From an uncultured Aquimarina sp. (GTDB lineage: Bacteria; Bacteroidota; Bacteroidia; Flavobacteriales; Flavobacteriaceae): 64,000 nucleotides of DNA. The stretch lies in NCBI RefSeq assembly GCF_947492965.1, contig NZ_CANLOZ010000003.1:558001-622000 (forward strand). The letters are read 5' to 3'. The notes beneath the pieces were generated by a model that was not told where the DNA came from, made no database searches, and saw only the letters and a program-made list of their open reading frames with translations. Shown piece after piece: positions 44,374 through 52,505 of this stretch; position 1 is the stretch's first letter; each line of letters opens with the position of its first letter. Made by a program: the position numbers and the translations under genes.

Positions 44374-45290
44374 CTGTTTTTTAATTCAATAGTTTTAGAG
44401 GATTTAAATATATAATTAATATTCATTGGTTCAAAACAAGTCTTTAATGCGGTATTAAGATCTGTGTGTGTAAAGAAACCAGAAAACAAACGGTCTGTAT
44501 CTACATCTCCTTTTTCTATAGTAATGTCGTATTGTCTTTCGAGTTCTGCAATAAGTCTGCCTAGCGATACTTGATTAAAAGTACTTTTTTGTTGCATCCA
44601 TCCAGGCTCAGACTCTTTAATTTCAACCGAATTTAGTGCGCTTTTATCTATAGAAGTAACACCTTTACCAGGAGTTAGTATAGCTTGATTCTTTCCGTTA
44701 TTTACAGAGACTTTACCTTCATAACATTGTACTTCTATAGTGGTATTTCTAGAATATACATTAAACTCAGTCCCTAATACTTTAATAGCTCCATTTTTAG
44801 TTTTTACTGTAAACTGAGATCCTTTGGCAACATCAAAAAATGCTTCCCCATCTAGCGTAATAGACCGATCATTTGTAAAGGAACGGTCATTGTATTCAAT
44901 AGTAGATTTAGCATTAAGCGTTACTATAGAGTTATCTGGTAATGTCCAGGTTTTTGTTTCTGCAAAATTGGTATTGATCGTTGTAGTATTAAAAAATACG
45001 GTTCGTAGACCAATTAACACAAGGAAAACAGCTGCTGCCGCATATAACCAAGGACGTAATTTTATTACTTTAGAACCTTTAGATACGTTCTTTAGATATG
45101 TTTGGTTATATTCCTTCTGCTTTTGCAGATTTGCTTCAATATCAAATACAGGACGTTCAAATTTATCAACGCCTTTTAGAATATCCTTATAAGCCAGATA
45201 TTCTGGAGTATTCTCAAACTCTTTTTTTTCTTTTTCAGAGAGGTCATTAGCCAACCATCTCCCTAAGAAATTATTATCACTTTTATTCAT
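44370..45290 (-). CDS. FecR-family anti-sigma factor
   Basis: 306 residues. N-terminal cytoplasmic part (~1-75), one membrane helix at ~80-100 (LYAAAAVFLVLIGLRTVFF), then the FecR domain (TNFAETKTWTLPDNSIVTLNAKS, LDGEAFFDVA, VLGTEFNVYS) and the C-terminal DUF4974 domain (FNQVSLGRLIAELERQYDI...FTHTDLNTAL). It holds or activates the ECF sigma factor coded just upstream and receives the signal from the TonB receptor's STN domain. Confidence 0.92.
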   Translation of the reverse strand: MNKSDNNFLGRWLANDLSEKEKKEFENTPEYLAYKDILKGVDKFERPVFDIEANLQKQKEYNQTYLKNVSKGSKVIKLRPWLYAAAAVFLVLIGLRTVFFNTTTINTNFAETKTWTLPDNSIVTLNAKSTIEYNDRSFTNDRSITLDGEAFFDVAKGSQFTVKTKNGAIKVLGTEFNVYSRNTTIEVQCYEGKVSVNNGKNQAILTPGKGVTSIDKSALNSVEIKESEPGWMQQKSTFNQVSLGRLIAELERQYDITIEKGDVDTDRLFSGFFTHTDLNTALKTCFEPMNINYIFKSSKTIELKNR

Positions 45291-45380
45291 CTAAGAATGT
45301 TTTTATATTTTAAATCCTGTTTATAAACAGGTGTCTATTTACATGTCTAAATTTCACTTCTTTACTATATAAGTGGAACT

Positions 45381-45893
45381 TTAAATTTTCCCTATTTTTT
45401 TTCTTAACGTTACCAAGGCTAAATGCATTCTTTTTTCTACTGCTTTTACCGAAATTCCTAGCATTTCAGCAATTTCTTTGTAGGTTTTCTTTTCGATTCT
45501 ATTCAAAAGAAAAACTTCTCTTTGTCCTTCTTTTAATCCGCTAATCGCTTGGTTTAACTTGTCCATGAATTCCTTTTCTTCCATCTGAAATTCAGGAGAC
45601 TCATTGGTATATGTTTTTTGTGGTGTCGATTTGTATTTTAAGACGGTTTTTTGATGTATGGCTTCGTTTATGGAAGCATTATTGGCTATCTTATAAAGAA
45701 AACTCTTAGCAGCACCAAAAATAATTTTGGAACAATTCATCCATAGTTTGGCAAAACTATCTTGTACTATATCCTGAGCTTTTTCCATATCACCATATTT
45801 GTAATAAAGATAATAGCATATCTTTTCTGCATGTTCTCTATATAATTGATCGTATATGCTTTCATCACATACGCTTACTTGCTGTTCAGGCAT
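45381..45893 (-). CDS. ECF RNA polymerase sigma factor (FecI-like)
   Basis: 170 residues: sigma region 2 (YDQLYREHAEKICYYLYYKYGDMEKAQDIVQDSFAKLW) and region 4 HTH (LKEGQREVFLLNRIEKKTYKEIAEMLGISVKAVEKRMHLA). It heads the operon with FecR and TonB receptor 2 and probably also drives the lipocalin promoters. The 88 bp to FecR holds nothing notable. Confidence 0.93.
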   Translation of the reverse strand: MPEQQVSVCDESIYDQLYREHAEKICYYLYYKYGDMEKAQDIVQDSFAKLWMNCSKIIFGAAKSFLYKIANNASINEAIHQKTVLKYKSTPQKTYTNESPEFQMEEKEFMDKLNQAISGLKEGQREVFLLNRIEKKTYKEIAEMLGISVKAVEKRMHLALVTLRKKIGKI

Positions 45894-46218
45894 TTTTATT
45901 TTGTTTAGTTGGCATAAGTTAATAGATTATTTAATATTCAGGTAGTAAATAGTTATAATAATCAATCTACCTGTTCTAATACTCTACATCTTATTCTAAA
46001 GGTTTGTTGGTTTAACGTAAAAAATTTTCATTTTCTATTGTGGTCAGGTTATAATAGAATGGTTTCGGTTATATATTTTTAATTTTCACTCTGTAATATC
46101 TTAAAATTCACAACCCTAAAACAAAATAGAATACATATACCCTACCAAAAAAATGGTTTTATTTAAATATTTTTTAAAGTGAAAGAAAAAACCTACAGAA
46201 TAGCATATTTATAATATT
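45894..46218. other. Upstream region of ECF sigma gene
   Basis: AT-rich, no ORF. CAGGTAG (about 45940) and CTACCTG (about 45968) form an inverted repeat with a 21-nt spacer that may be an operator. Nothing else seen. Confidence 0.35.
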
Positions 46219-46432
46219 TAAATATGTTAAAAAGCATTTTTTTTAGATAAAATACACAATTTTGTTTGGAGAATTAAAAAATGATGGTATCTTTACACCA
46301 GAGTTAATGAGTTAGTGCTTTCATTTTCCCCAAGGTGAAAGCAATTTTAAAAAAGTGAGTTTTAATTTTAGAATAAGCCCCTAAATTAAGATGATTTGTG
46401 TGAAGAAAAAGAGCGTGGAGACGCTCTTTTTT
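46219..46432 (+). ncRNA. Multicopy small RNA, copy 3 (with promoter)
   Basis: Third full unit, 8.4 kb from copy 2 and on the other side of the TonB-receptor locus. -7 TATCTTTA at 46288-46295, start about 46300, CCCCAAG hairpin, terminator GAGCGT-ggag-ACGCTC ending 46432. Differs from copy 2 by only a few bases. Confidence 0.75.
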
Positions 46433-46582
46433 ATTTATGACATAATCTTTAAGTAAAATTAACTAAAACATAATTGTAAGAAAAAACCTCTTTTATTTGT
46501 GCCTAAGCTATTTTTGATCTACAATATACTTTTTTTGTATGATAAAGTGCATAAGCCATTTCTAAGAAGCTTAAAAAACTAA

Positions 46583-46694
46583 CTTAATTTATTGCCTTAT
46601 TTTTCAGGTAATTAAAAATATAATTATTGATATTAAGGCAATACCCTAATCATTACAATTTGTGTGAATCAAAGATAAAATAGAGGCTCTTTTT
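46583..46694 (+). other. Diverged relative of the small RNA
   Basis: TATTGCCTTA and TAAGGCAATA form an inverted repeat (about 46589-46644), followed by CAATTTGTGTGAA and GAGGCTCTTTTTT, echoing ATTTGTGTGAA and the GAGCGT..CTCTTTTTT end of copies 1-3. Probably a decayed or distant family member. Confidence 0.35.
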
Positions 46695-47003
46695 TAATTT
46701 AATTATTTGTAATTCATGGGTTTATGTTTTCTTATGTAAGTGGTTTAATTGGATTACAAATCTGGTTTTTTAATATAGAGCGGGGTTTTTAAGCGGGGTT
46801 TTCTAAGATTTTTTACTGCTTTACGATCAAATAAAAAAACTGTCTTTTCAGACAGCCTCTTTCGCTATGTTCAGTAACCCCAAATTCTCAGAGGCCAAAC
46901 TTTTTGATTCAAGATTTGATTGATATTGAAAAGTTTGTGAAGGAGTATCCGATTTAAAATATTCTATTAATTTTTAACTTGTAATTCTATCCTTACTAAA
47001 GTA
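46695..47003. other. Non-coding stretch left of tRNA scar
   Basis: No gene seen. AGCGGGGTTTT occurs twice (about 46779 and 46792), and the same word recurs right of the second tRNA scar (about 56368). CTGTC-tttt-cAGACAG hairpin near 46840. The repeats may be recombinase arm sites. Confidence 0.35.
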
Positions 47004-47031
47004 GCAGGTTCAAGTCCTGCTCCCGCTACTA
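47004..47031 (+). other. tRNA-fMet 3' fragment, left scar (att-like)
   Basis: GCAGGTTCAAGTCCTGC then TCCCGCTACTA is a complete tRNA T-arm plus the 3' acceptor strand with no 5' part. It matches the fragment at 56214-56241 except for one base. It is followed by a terminator-like CCGCTTC-attt-TGAAGTGG hairpin. Reads as a tRNA-targeted integration site remnant. Confidence 0.7.
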
Positions 47032-47032
47032 G

Positions 47033-47950
47033 TAACCGCTTCATTTTGAAGTGGTTATTTTTATTTTTAGACTTTTTTTGAGTTGTAAAAACTATTTTTT
47101 AACAATAGAGCATGGTTATGGAGCATGGTTTGTGTTACTTTTTAGATCTAAAATTGATCTCATTTTAAAGTGGGGTACTGTTGATTTATTTTATGTGCTT
47201 TTTCAGTTGATGATTTAAGTTGTTGTTTATCAGTTTGTTTTGTTGTTCTGTTTCTTTATTCCTGATTAAGATTTTTGTTTTTCAATAGGACATGGTTTTT
47301 TTGCGAACTTCGGGGAGGTATTCATTAGAGTACTGCTTGAGAATATGTAAATTGTTTGAAATTATGGTTTGTAAGGTCAAGAAGGATCAAGGTCAAAAGT
47401 TGAATACAACATAAATATTCTTGTTAATCGAAATGTGAGAACTTTATACTTTTTATGAGATATAAAATTTTGCAAAGATTAGTTTTTACTCTAATAATTT
47501 AGTATTCGGTTTGCTGAAATAATATTGGAATAAAAATCTAAGATGATGTTTCTGAAAAATGGTTAAAACCGATTGATGTCTGTTTTTTCAATTTGGAAAA
47601 GGAGTAATTTGAATATTGTACAGGAAAATAAGCAGTGTAAATTAATAGGTGTCTCAAGAGTGTTTGAACTTTACATGTGTAATATTTCACTATTCTTATT
47701 TTTGGAATTCTTCTTCTACAGATAAACTTAGATTATTTTTTTTAACTTTATATGAAGTAAGGTTTTGAGTTTAAATGATCAAATTATATTACTGAAATTT
47801 GATAAGTCAACAGATATATTGGGATGCATTTATAATGTCTTACAATATGATACCACTTTTTAAAGTATCAATATTTAACATATGATTTGGAGATAATAAC
47901 TAAATTAAAAGTATCTTTAGAGTGATAAAATTCGTAAAGCTTCAAATTAA
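47033..47950. other. Non-coding stretch inside island
   Basis: AT-rich with stops in all frames. AGCATGGTT is repeated at about 47089 and 47103 and recurs as a hairpin near the right end (56076-56107). No gene seen. Confidence 0.4.
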
Positions 47951-47980
47951 TCTTGTTTTTTCAGATTCACTATTCTTTTA

Positions 47981-48259
47981 TTGCTCTCTTTTTTTCTCGG
48001 CAATAGTGCAAAAAACAATTTTAAGGATAACAACGTAGATTTTAGTATTGTTTCCAACGTAGAACAAGTTTTCATAATTGAATATTCCTGTTTGTTTCTC
48101 CATCCATATTACGTTAATATGTTATCTCCGAATTATAAGGGGATAGGCTTAAAACAAAAAGTTGATAGTATCAAAAATCTAAAATTTTCAAAAAGAACAA
48201 ACTCTGAGTTTTCAAAAACATTGAGAAACAAGGTTAACAATTATTTCAAAACAGATTAA
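47981..48259 (+). pseudogene. Possible secreted protein with lost or unusual start
   Basis: 92 codons from a TTG; no ATG or GTG in frame. The frame opens at 47951 after a stop, and its first codons (CFFRFTILLLLSFFLGNSAKN) look like a signal peptide lacking its Met, so the true start may have been lost by a frameshift. The rest (VFIIEYSCLFLHPYYV...KTLRNKVNNYFKTD) matches nothing I know. Confidence 0.35.
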
Positions 48260-48283
48260 ATCGACAAGCATACAAATAACAGC

Positions 48284-48489
48284 ATGATCTTTAAAAATAT
48301 CGTAATACTTGCGGTTTTTTAGCATTAATATTGGTATTGCTTCCGATACAGCTAATGAATATGAAATACCCTATCATACAAAAAGAACATTTTTTTCAGC
48401 GATTATGGACCATATTAGAATTTTGCGAAAGTTGGGAAAAATGCAAGTCATACATAGAATCCAGATACAATTTTAAGATAATAAATTAA
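48284..48489 (+). pseudogene. Frameshifted small membrane protein
   Basis: ATG 48284 reads MIFKNIVILAVF then a stop at a run of six Ts. Adding one T keeps a frame LALILVLLPIQLMNMKYP...YNFKIIN to a stop at 48487-48489, giving about 69 residues with one N-terminal membrane helix. A one-base deletion in the T-run (or a sequencing error) would explain it. It directly precedes the cold-shock gene. Confidence 0.45.
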
Positions 48490-48549
48490 AGAACAATGAA
48501 TATTATAAAACAAACATTAAATAGAATAATAAATAATAATTACAAAGTA

Positions 48550-48744
48550 ATGAAAGAAGGAACAGTAAAATTTTTCAATACTGCCAAAGGATTTGGCTTT
48601 ATTAAACTCAAAGATTCTGATGAAGATATTTTTGTACACCAAAGCGGTATTATAGATGAAATTCGTGAGAACGATAACGTAAAATTTACGATGGAAAGAG
48701 GTCAAAAGGGAATGAACGCAGTCAATGTTGAATTGATTAAATAA
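48550..48744 (+). CDS. Cold-shock domain protein
   Basis: The frame opens at ATG 48496, but the family start is MKEGTVKFFN at 48550, giving 64 aa. RNA-binding motifs RNP1 (KGFGFI) and RNP2 (DIFVHQ) are intact. It should bind single-stranded RNA/DNA as a chaperone. The upstream 54 bp may be leader; if translated they add a basic, Asn-rich 18-residue tail. A strong terminator follows. Confidence 0.9.
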   Translation: MKEGTVKFFNTAKGFGFIKLKDSDEDIFVHQSGIIDEIRENDNVKFTMERGQKGMNAVNVELIK

Positions 48745-48770
48745 CAAGTCCTACCTCTCTAAAAATGTTG

Positions 48771-48798
48771 AAAAGCCATCTATTGAAGATGGCTTTTT
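48771..48798 (+). terminator. Terminator of cold-shock gene
   Basis: AAAAGCCATCT pairs with AGATGGCTTTTT around a 5-nt loop, 26 bp after the stop. Confidence 0.85.
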
Positions 48799-48939
48799 AT
48801 GTCTTATATCCTATACTGACAATACACTTAAATTTTGAGTATCTAATATCTAATCTCAAATATAATAGAGGTGTTGTGATCGTATGAGAATGCTTAAAAA
48901 TATGTTCCCAAAGTAAAACTCCATACAAAAAACAAAAAA

Positions 48940-49287
48940 ATGACAATACAGATAAAACTTTCCTTAATAGCACTGATTTTTTTTACGATTGGCTATTCCC
49001 AAGAAATAAATCGAATAGAACAACTAGAGGGAGTGTATCAAGGACGTATTAAAGGAGGTTATTCGTTTTGTTATAAAACCGTATCTGGATTTGATGAGAT
49101 ATTGGTTTTTAATGAAATTTTGTCTGTTATACTTGAAAAATATCCATTACATACGGATAAAAATATTGGAGAAAATTTTATCATCTCGTTTACTAAGGAT
49201 ATAATTATTGAGAAAAAAAAGAGTATAGAAGTGTCAACCATATTACGCTTACAAAAGCTTGTACCTGGACAATATCTTCTAGAATGA
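48940..49287 (+). CDS. Secreted protein of unknown function
   Basis: 115 residues, signal peptide ending FFTIGYSQ. The mature part (EGVYQGRIKGGYSFCYKTVSG...IISFTKDIIIEKKK) is short and beta-rich with one Cys. No family recognised. Same direction as the AraC gene 58 bp later, so possibly co-regulated. Confidence 0.5.
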   Translation: MTIQIKLSLIALIFFTIGYSQEINRIEQLEGVYQGRIKGGYSFCYKTVSGFDEILVFNEILSVILEKYPLHTDKNIGENFIISFTKDIIIEKKKSIEVSTILRLQKLVPGQYLLE

Positions 49288-49345
49288 TATAAAATCCTAA
49301 TTCCTAACGTATAAATAAATACCTTACATATAAACGATTACAAAT

Positions 49346-49912
49346 ATGAGTACAAAACTATTCATAAAATACATGGTTAGTTTACGATGCAAACTGATGG
49401 TCAAAGAAGAGTTAAAAAAACTTGGATTGCATTATTTGGTTTTAGAATTAGGTGTTGTTGAGCTCTTGGAAGATATAACTAAAGACCAACGCCTTGAACT
49501 GAAGAAAAATCTAAGTAAATCTGGCTTAGAACTGATGGAAAATAAAAAAAGCATTCTAATTGAAAAGATAAGAAATGTTATCGTTGAAATGATTCATTAT
49601 ACAAATGAAATTCCCAAAGTTAATTATTCTGATTATATAAGTGAAAAAGTTGGTTATAATTACACATATCTAGCAAATATATTTTCAGAAGTGAAGGGAA
49701 TTACTATTCAGCAATTCATCATTATCCACAAAATAGAAAAAGTTAAAGAATTACTTATTTATGATGAACTAAATCTTACAGAAATAGCTTATAAACTTCA
49801 TTATAGCAGTGTTGCTCACTTATCTAATCAATTTAAAAAAATCACAGGTTTAACACCCACTTTTTATAAAAAACTGAAGGAAAAACGTAAACAAAGTCTA
49901 GAGGATTTATGA
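49346..49912 (+). CDS. AraC-family transcriptional regulator
   Basis: 188 residues. C-terminal AraC double HTH (~90-180): YISEKVGYNYTYLANIFSEVKGITIQQFIIIHKIEKVKELL and NLTEIAYKLHYSSVAHLSNQFKKITGLTP. The N-terminal ~80 residues are a short charged domain, unlike the cupin domain of classical AraC. Such short AraC proteins occur on mobile or accessory islands in Flavobacteria. Targets unknown; the neighbouring stress-type genes are candidates. Confidence 0.85.
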   Translation: MSTKLFIKYMVSLRCKLMVKEELKKLGLHYLVLELGVVELLEDITKDQRLELKKNLSKSGLELMENKKSILIEKIRNVIVEMIHYTNEIPKVNYSDYISEKVGYNYTYLANIFSEVKGITIQQFIIIHKIEKVKELLIYDELNLTEIAYKLHYSSVAHLSNQFKKITGLTPTFYKKLKEKRKQSLEDL

Positions 49913-50098
49913 TAAATAAACATAAATTCATATAGCTTGTTCGATGTTCAAAATGTTTGATACTGCAGAAAAGTGTGATATATGTAATGTAGGCTTAAAC
50001 TAGTGTAACACATTAAAGTATTAATTAACTGAATTTCGTATCCATAACGAACTCTTTTTTATAGATGAAGAGGTATTCATTATCTAAAAACAAAAACC

Positions 50099-50215
50099 AT
50101 GGCAAAAGGAAAAGAAGGTAAATCTAAGTTAGGTAAAAAAGCACCTGTAAAAAGTTTGAAAGAAAAGAGAGCTGCAAAAGCTGCAAAAAGAAAGGAGAAA
50201 CGGAGCGAGGAATAA
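50099..50215 (+). CDS. Lysine-rich 38-aa protein
   Basis: ATG 50099 to TAA 50213-50215. MAKGKEGKSKLGKKAP then a run rich in Lys, Ala, Arg and Glu (KRAAKAAKRKEKRSEE). Very basic, with a histone-H1-like composition. It may bind nucleic acid. Codon use is normal for the region and no frame overlaps it, which supports a real gene. Confidence 0.5.
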   Translation: MAKGKEGKSKLGKKAPVKSLKEKRAAKAAKRKEKRSEE

Positions 50216-50278
50216 TTAGTAAATACAAATCGTTGCTGACGTATTCTAATTTAACATTAATCATCCATAATATCTTTT

Positions 50279-50629
50279 ATGAAGAATAAAGAATTAGAAA
50301 AATCCTATAAGTATAAATTGGTTGATACCATTGATTATGTGCCTGGATCTGTGGTGATGAAAACAATTCTAAAGAAAAACACGGGAATAGTAGCCATATC
50401 ATCATTTGATAAGGGAGAAGCCTTGACTTTTACAACTTCTCCTTTTGACAATTTTATTCAAATTATTGATGGGGAAGCTGAGATTATTATTAATGAAGAA
50501 TCAAATATTGTTGAAACAGGTCACGCAATTATTATCCCTGCTCATGCAATAAATATAATGATGGCAAATAAACGATTTAAAATGATATCGATTATCATTA
50601 AAAGTGGTTATGAAGATGTAAGTATCTAA
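50279..50629 (+). CDS. Cupin-domain protein
   Basis: 116 residues. GEALTFTTSPFDNFIQIIDGEAEIII and VETGHAIIIPAHAINIMMA form the two cupin motifs, though the first lacks the usual HxH, so metal binding may be altered. Small single-domain cupins of this type often sense or bind small molecules. 18 bp before the next small gene. Confidence 0.75.
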   Translation: MKNKELEKSYKYKLVDTIDYVPGSVVMKTILKKNTGIVAISSFDKGEALTFTTSPFDNFIQIIDGEAEIIINEESNIVETGHAIIIPAHAINIMMANKRFKMISIIIKSGYEDVSI

Positions 50630-50647
50630 AATTTGAAAATAAAGTAT

Positions 50648-50818
50648 ATGGAAAGGCAAGAAAGTAAATTCAAACCGGGCGATACCGTTTATGCCAAAGT
50701 AAACCCTGAAGTCAAATTGGTCGTACGGTTATATTACCGGCGAATATACTATTGTACGTTTGCTGAAGATCCTAAGAAAAAGGAAGTAGTATTTTTTGAA
50801 AGAGAGCTTGTTCAATGA
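50648..50818 (+). CDS. Small protein, paralogue of 55414-55596
   Basis: The frame has a TTG at 50633, but ATG 50648 (MERQESKFKPGDTVYAKVNP) is preferred; 56 aa. It shares GDTVYAKVNP, LVVRLYYRRIYYC and a DP..KE tail with the 60-aa protein on the minus strand at the other end of this island. The start resembles an SH3/KOW-like small barrel. Function unknown. Confidence 0.6.
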   Translation: MERQESKFKPGDTVYAKVNPEVKLVVRLYYRRIYYCTFAEDPKKKEVVFFERELVQ

Positions 50819-50863
50819 ATGTTAAAAATAATAAAAATTAAGAATTAAATGACATACATATAA

Positions 50864-51901
50864 ATGACAAAAAAAATACACATAGCAAAAAAGCAAAGTT
50901 TTCATTTCAATATCCCGAAAAGTAAACCGAAGATTGCTTACTTCATATTGGCACATCGTTTCCCTAAACAATTCAGACGATTATTTAAGACAATTTATCA
51001 CCCAGGAAATCACTACTTAATCCATATTGATCAAGAATCCGATGCTTCTACTAAAAAGGGTATTAAAACTTTTTTAGAAGATTATTCTAATGCTTATATT
51101 TTAAGAAGTGAGAATGTAGTGTGTGGAGGATACAGTCGAGTACAGTCTGAAATTAATGGAATGAAGTATCTCTTAAAACGTTGCCTCAAATGGGATTTTT
51201 TTATTAATCTAAGCGATCAGGATTTTCCTTTGAAATCTAACAATTTTATATTTGATTTTTTGGGCAAGAACATCGGTAAAAACTTCATGAAGATTGCTAA
51301 TCAGATTAGAGATCGCCCAGATACGATGAATCGAATTGAAAACTATTTTCACGAAACTGATATTGGTTTTTCGGGCATACCTTATCAAAGATCCTTCATG
51401 AAAAATGTAACCCCATATATAGGAGGGCAATGGATGATCTTGACTAGGACTTGCTGTGAATTTATCTGCTATAACCCTGAAGTAAAAAAATTTGAAGATT
51501 TCTATCACAATATATGGTTGGCAGATGAATCATTTTTTCAAACAGTACTAATGAATACTTCATTCAAAGAAACAATCGTAAATGATGATAAAAGAGCTAT
51601 TATATGGATGTCTGACGAAGGGATGAAATTGAAACCTAAAACTTTGACTGGATCAGATATTGACTTTTTGATGCAAGGAGACAACTTATTCGCCCGAGAA
51701 TTTGATGAGAATATTGATGTGTTGGTATTGGATTTTTTGGAAGAATCTATAAAAGCAGATCCAATACTAAATAATGCTATTAATATAGATTTTAATCTTA
51801 TTCCAACTCATAATATGGATACAAAAAAAAGTGTCGTATTAAGCCCAGAAACAATTATAAATCCTCCTACTCAATTAAGAAAACTTAATGGCAATAAATA
51901 A
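50864..51901 (+). CDS. GT14-family (core-2/I-branching type) glycosyltransferase
   Basis: 345 residues. KIAYFILAHRFPKQFRRLFKTIYHPGNHYLIHID, SENVVCGGYSRVQSEINGMKYLL, DFFINLSDQDFPLKS, GGQWMILTRTCCEFI and LADESFFQTVLMNT are the conserved blocks of the GT14 beta-1,6-GlcNAc-transferase-like family. No membrane helix. It probably adds a sugar to a surface glycan. It has no glycan cluster around it, which is unusual. Confidence 0.85.
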   Translation: MTKKIHIAKKQSFHFNIPKSKPKIAYFILAHRFPKQFRRLFKTIYHPGNHYLIHIDQESDASTKKGIKTFLEDYSNAYILRSENVVCGGYSRVQSEINGMKYLLKRCLKWDFFINLSDQDFPLKSNNFIFDFLGKNIGKNFMKIANQIRDRPDTMNRIENYFHETDIGFSGIPYQRSFMKNVTPYIGGQWMILTRTCCEFICYNPEVKKFEDFYHNIWLADESFFQTVLMNTSFKETIVNDDKRAIIWMSDEGMKLKPKTLTGSDIDFLMQGDNLFAREFDENIDVLVLDFLEESIKADPILNNAINIDFNLIPTHNMDTKKSVVLSPETIINPPTQLRKLNGNK

Positions 51902-51909
51902 ATAGTAAA

Positions 51910-52104
51910 ATGGCTAAAATGAATATTACGAGAAGTTGGAAGGAGCAAAAGGTGATGCTAAAACGAAGGTTTTCTTTTCTATCGGACGGGGATTTTGATT
52001 TTAAAGATGGACAAAAAGAAGCAATGCTTGATAATCTTGCTGTTAAACTTAAAAAAACAAGAACAGAGCTAGAAGTACTTTTTGCTGAATTACAAACCTA
52101 TTGA
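51910..52104 (+). CDS. CsbD-like small stress protein
   Basis: 64 residues. [52 protein letters not shown] follows the CsbD pattern (W..K..LK..F..L...D....G....L...L..KLGKT..E). CsbD proteins rise under stress in many bacteria but have no known activity. It lies 8 bp after the glycosyltransferase and 22 bp before groES. Confidence 0.65.
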   Translation: MAKMNITRSWKEQKVMLKRRFSFLSDGDFDFKDGQKEAMLDNLAVKLKKTRTELEVLFAELQTY

Positions 52105-52126
52105 ATTATACTTAACAAAAATAATC

Positions 52127-52429
52127 ATGCATAAATTTAAAATACAACCTCTTTCTGATAGGGTGCTTGTAAAAGCAGACATCGCAGAAGAAAAATCAAA
52201 AGGAGGTATCATTATACCGGATACTGCTAAGGAGAAATCTCAAAAAGGTATAGTACTAGCCGTCGGAAAGGGAAAGAAAGATGAACCCATGACCGTAAAA
52301 ATTGGTGATGCCGTATTATATGATAAATATTCGGGCACAGAAATTACGGTTGAAGGAATTGATGCACTTATTATGAAAGAGTCAGATATCTTTGGCATTA
52401 TTCGGCCAGTCAGATTAGAACTCATATAA
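52127..52429 (+). CDS. Co-chaperonin GroES, solo copy
   Basis: The frame opens at 52082, overlapping the CsbD gene; ATG 52127 ([16 protein letters not shown]) is the family start, 100 aa. [27 protein letters not shown] is the mobile loop and following strand; C-terminal extension RPVRLELI is unusual. No groEL is nearby, so it must work with a GroEL coded elsewhere or have a separate role in this stress-gene island. Confidence 0.88.
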   Translation: MHKFKIQPLSDRVLVKADIAEEKSKGGIIIPDTAKEKSQKGIVLAVGKGKKDEPMTVKIGDAVLYDKYSGTEITVEGIDALIMKESDIFGIIRPVRLELI

Positions 52430-52505
52430 AAAGATTTAACAAATATATGTTGAAACTAAGATGATGAGTTATGTATAGATATGAAGATTAACAAATCAGT
52501 ATATC

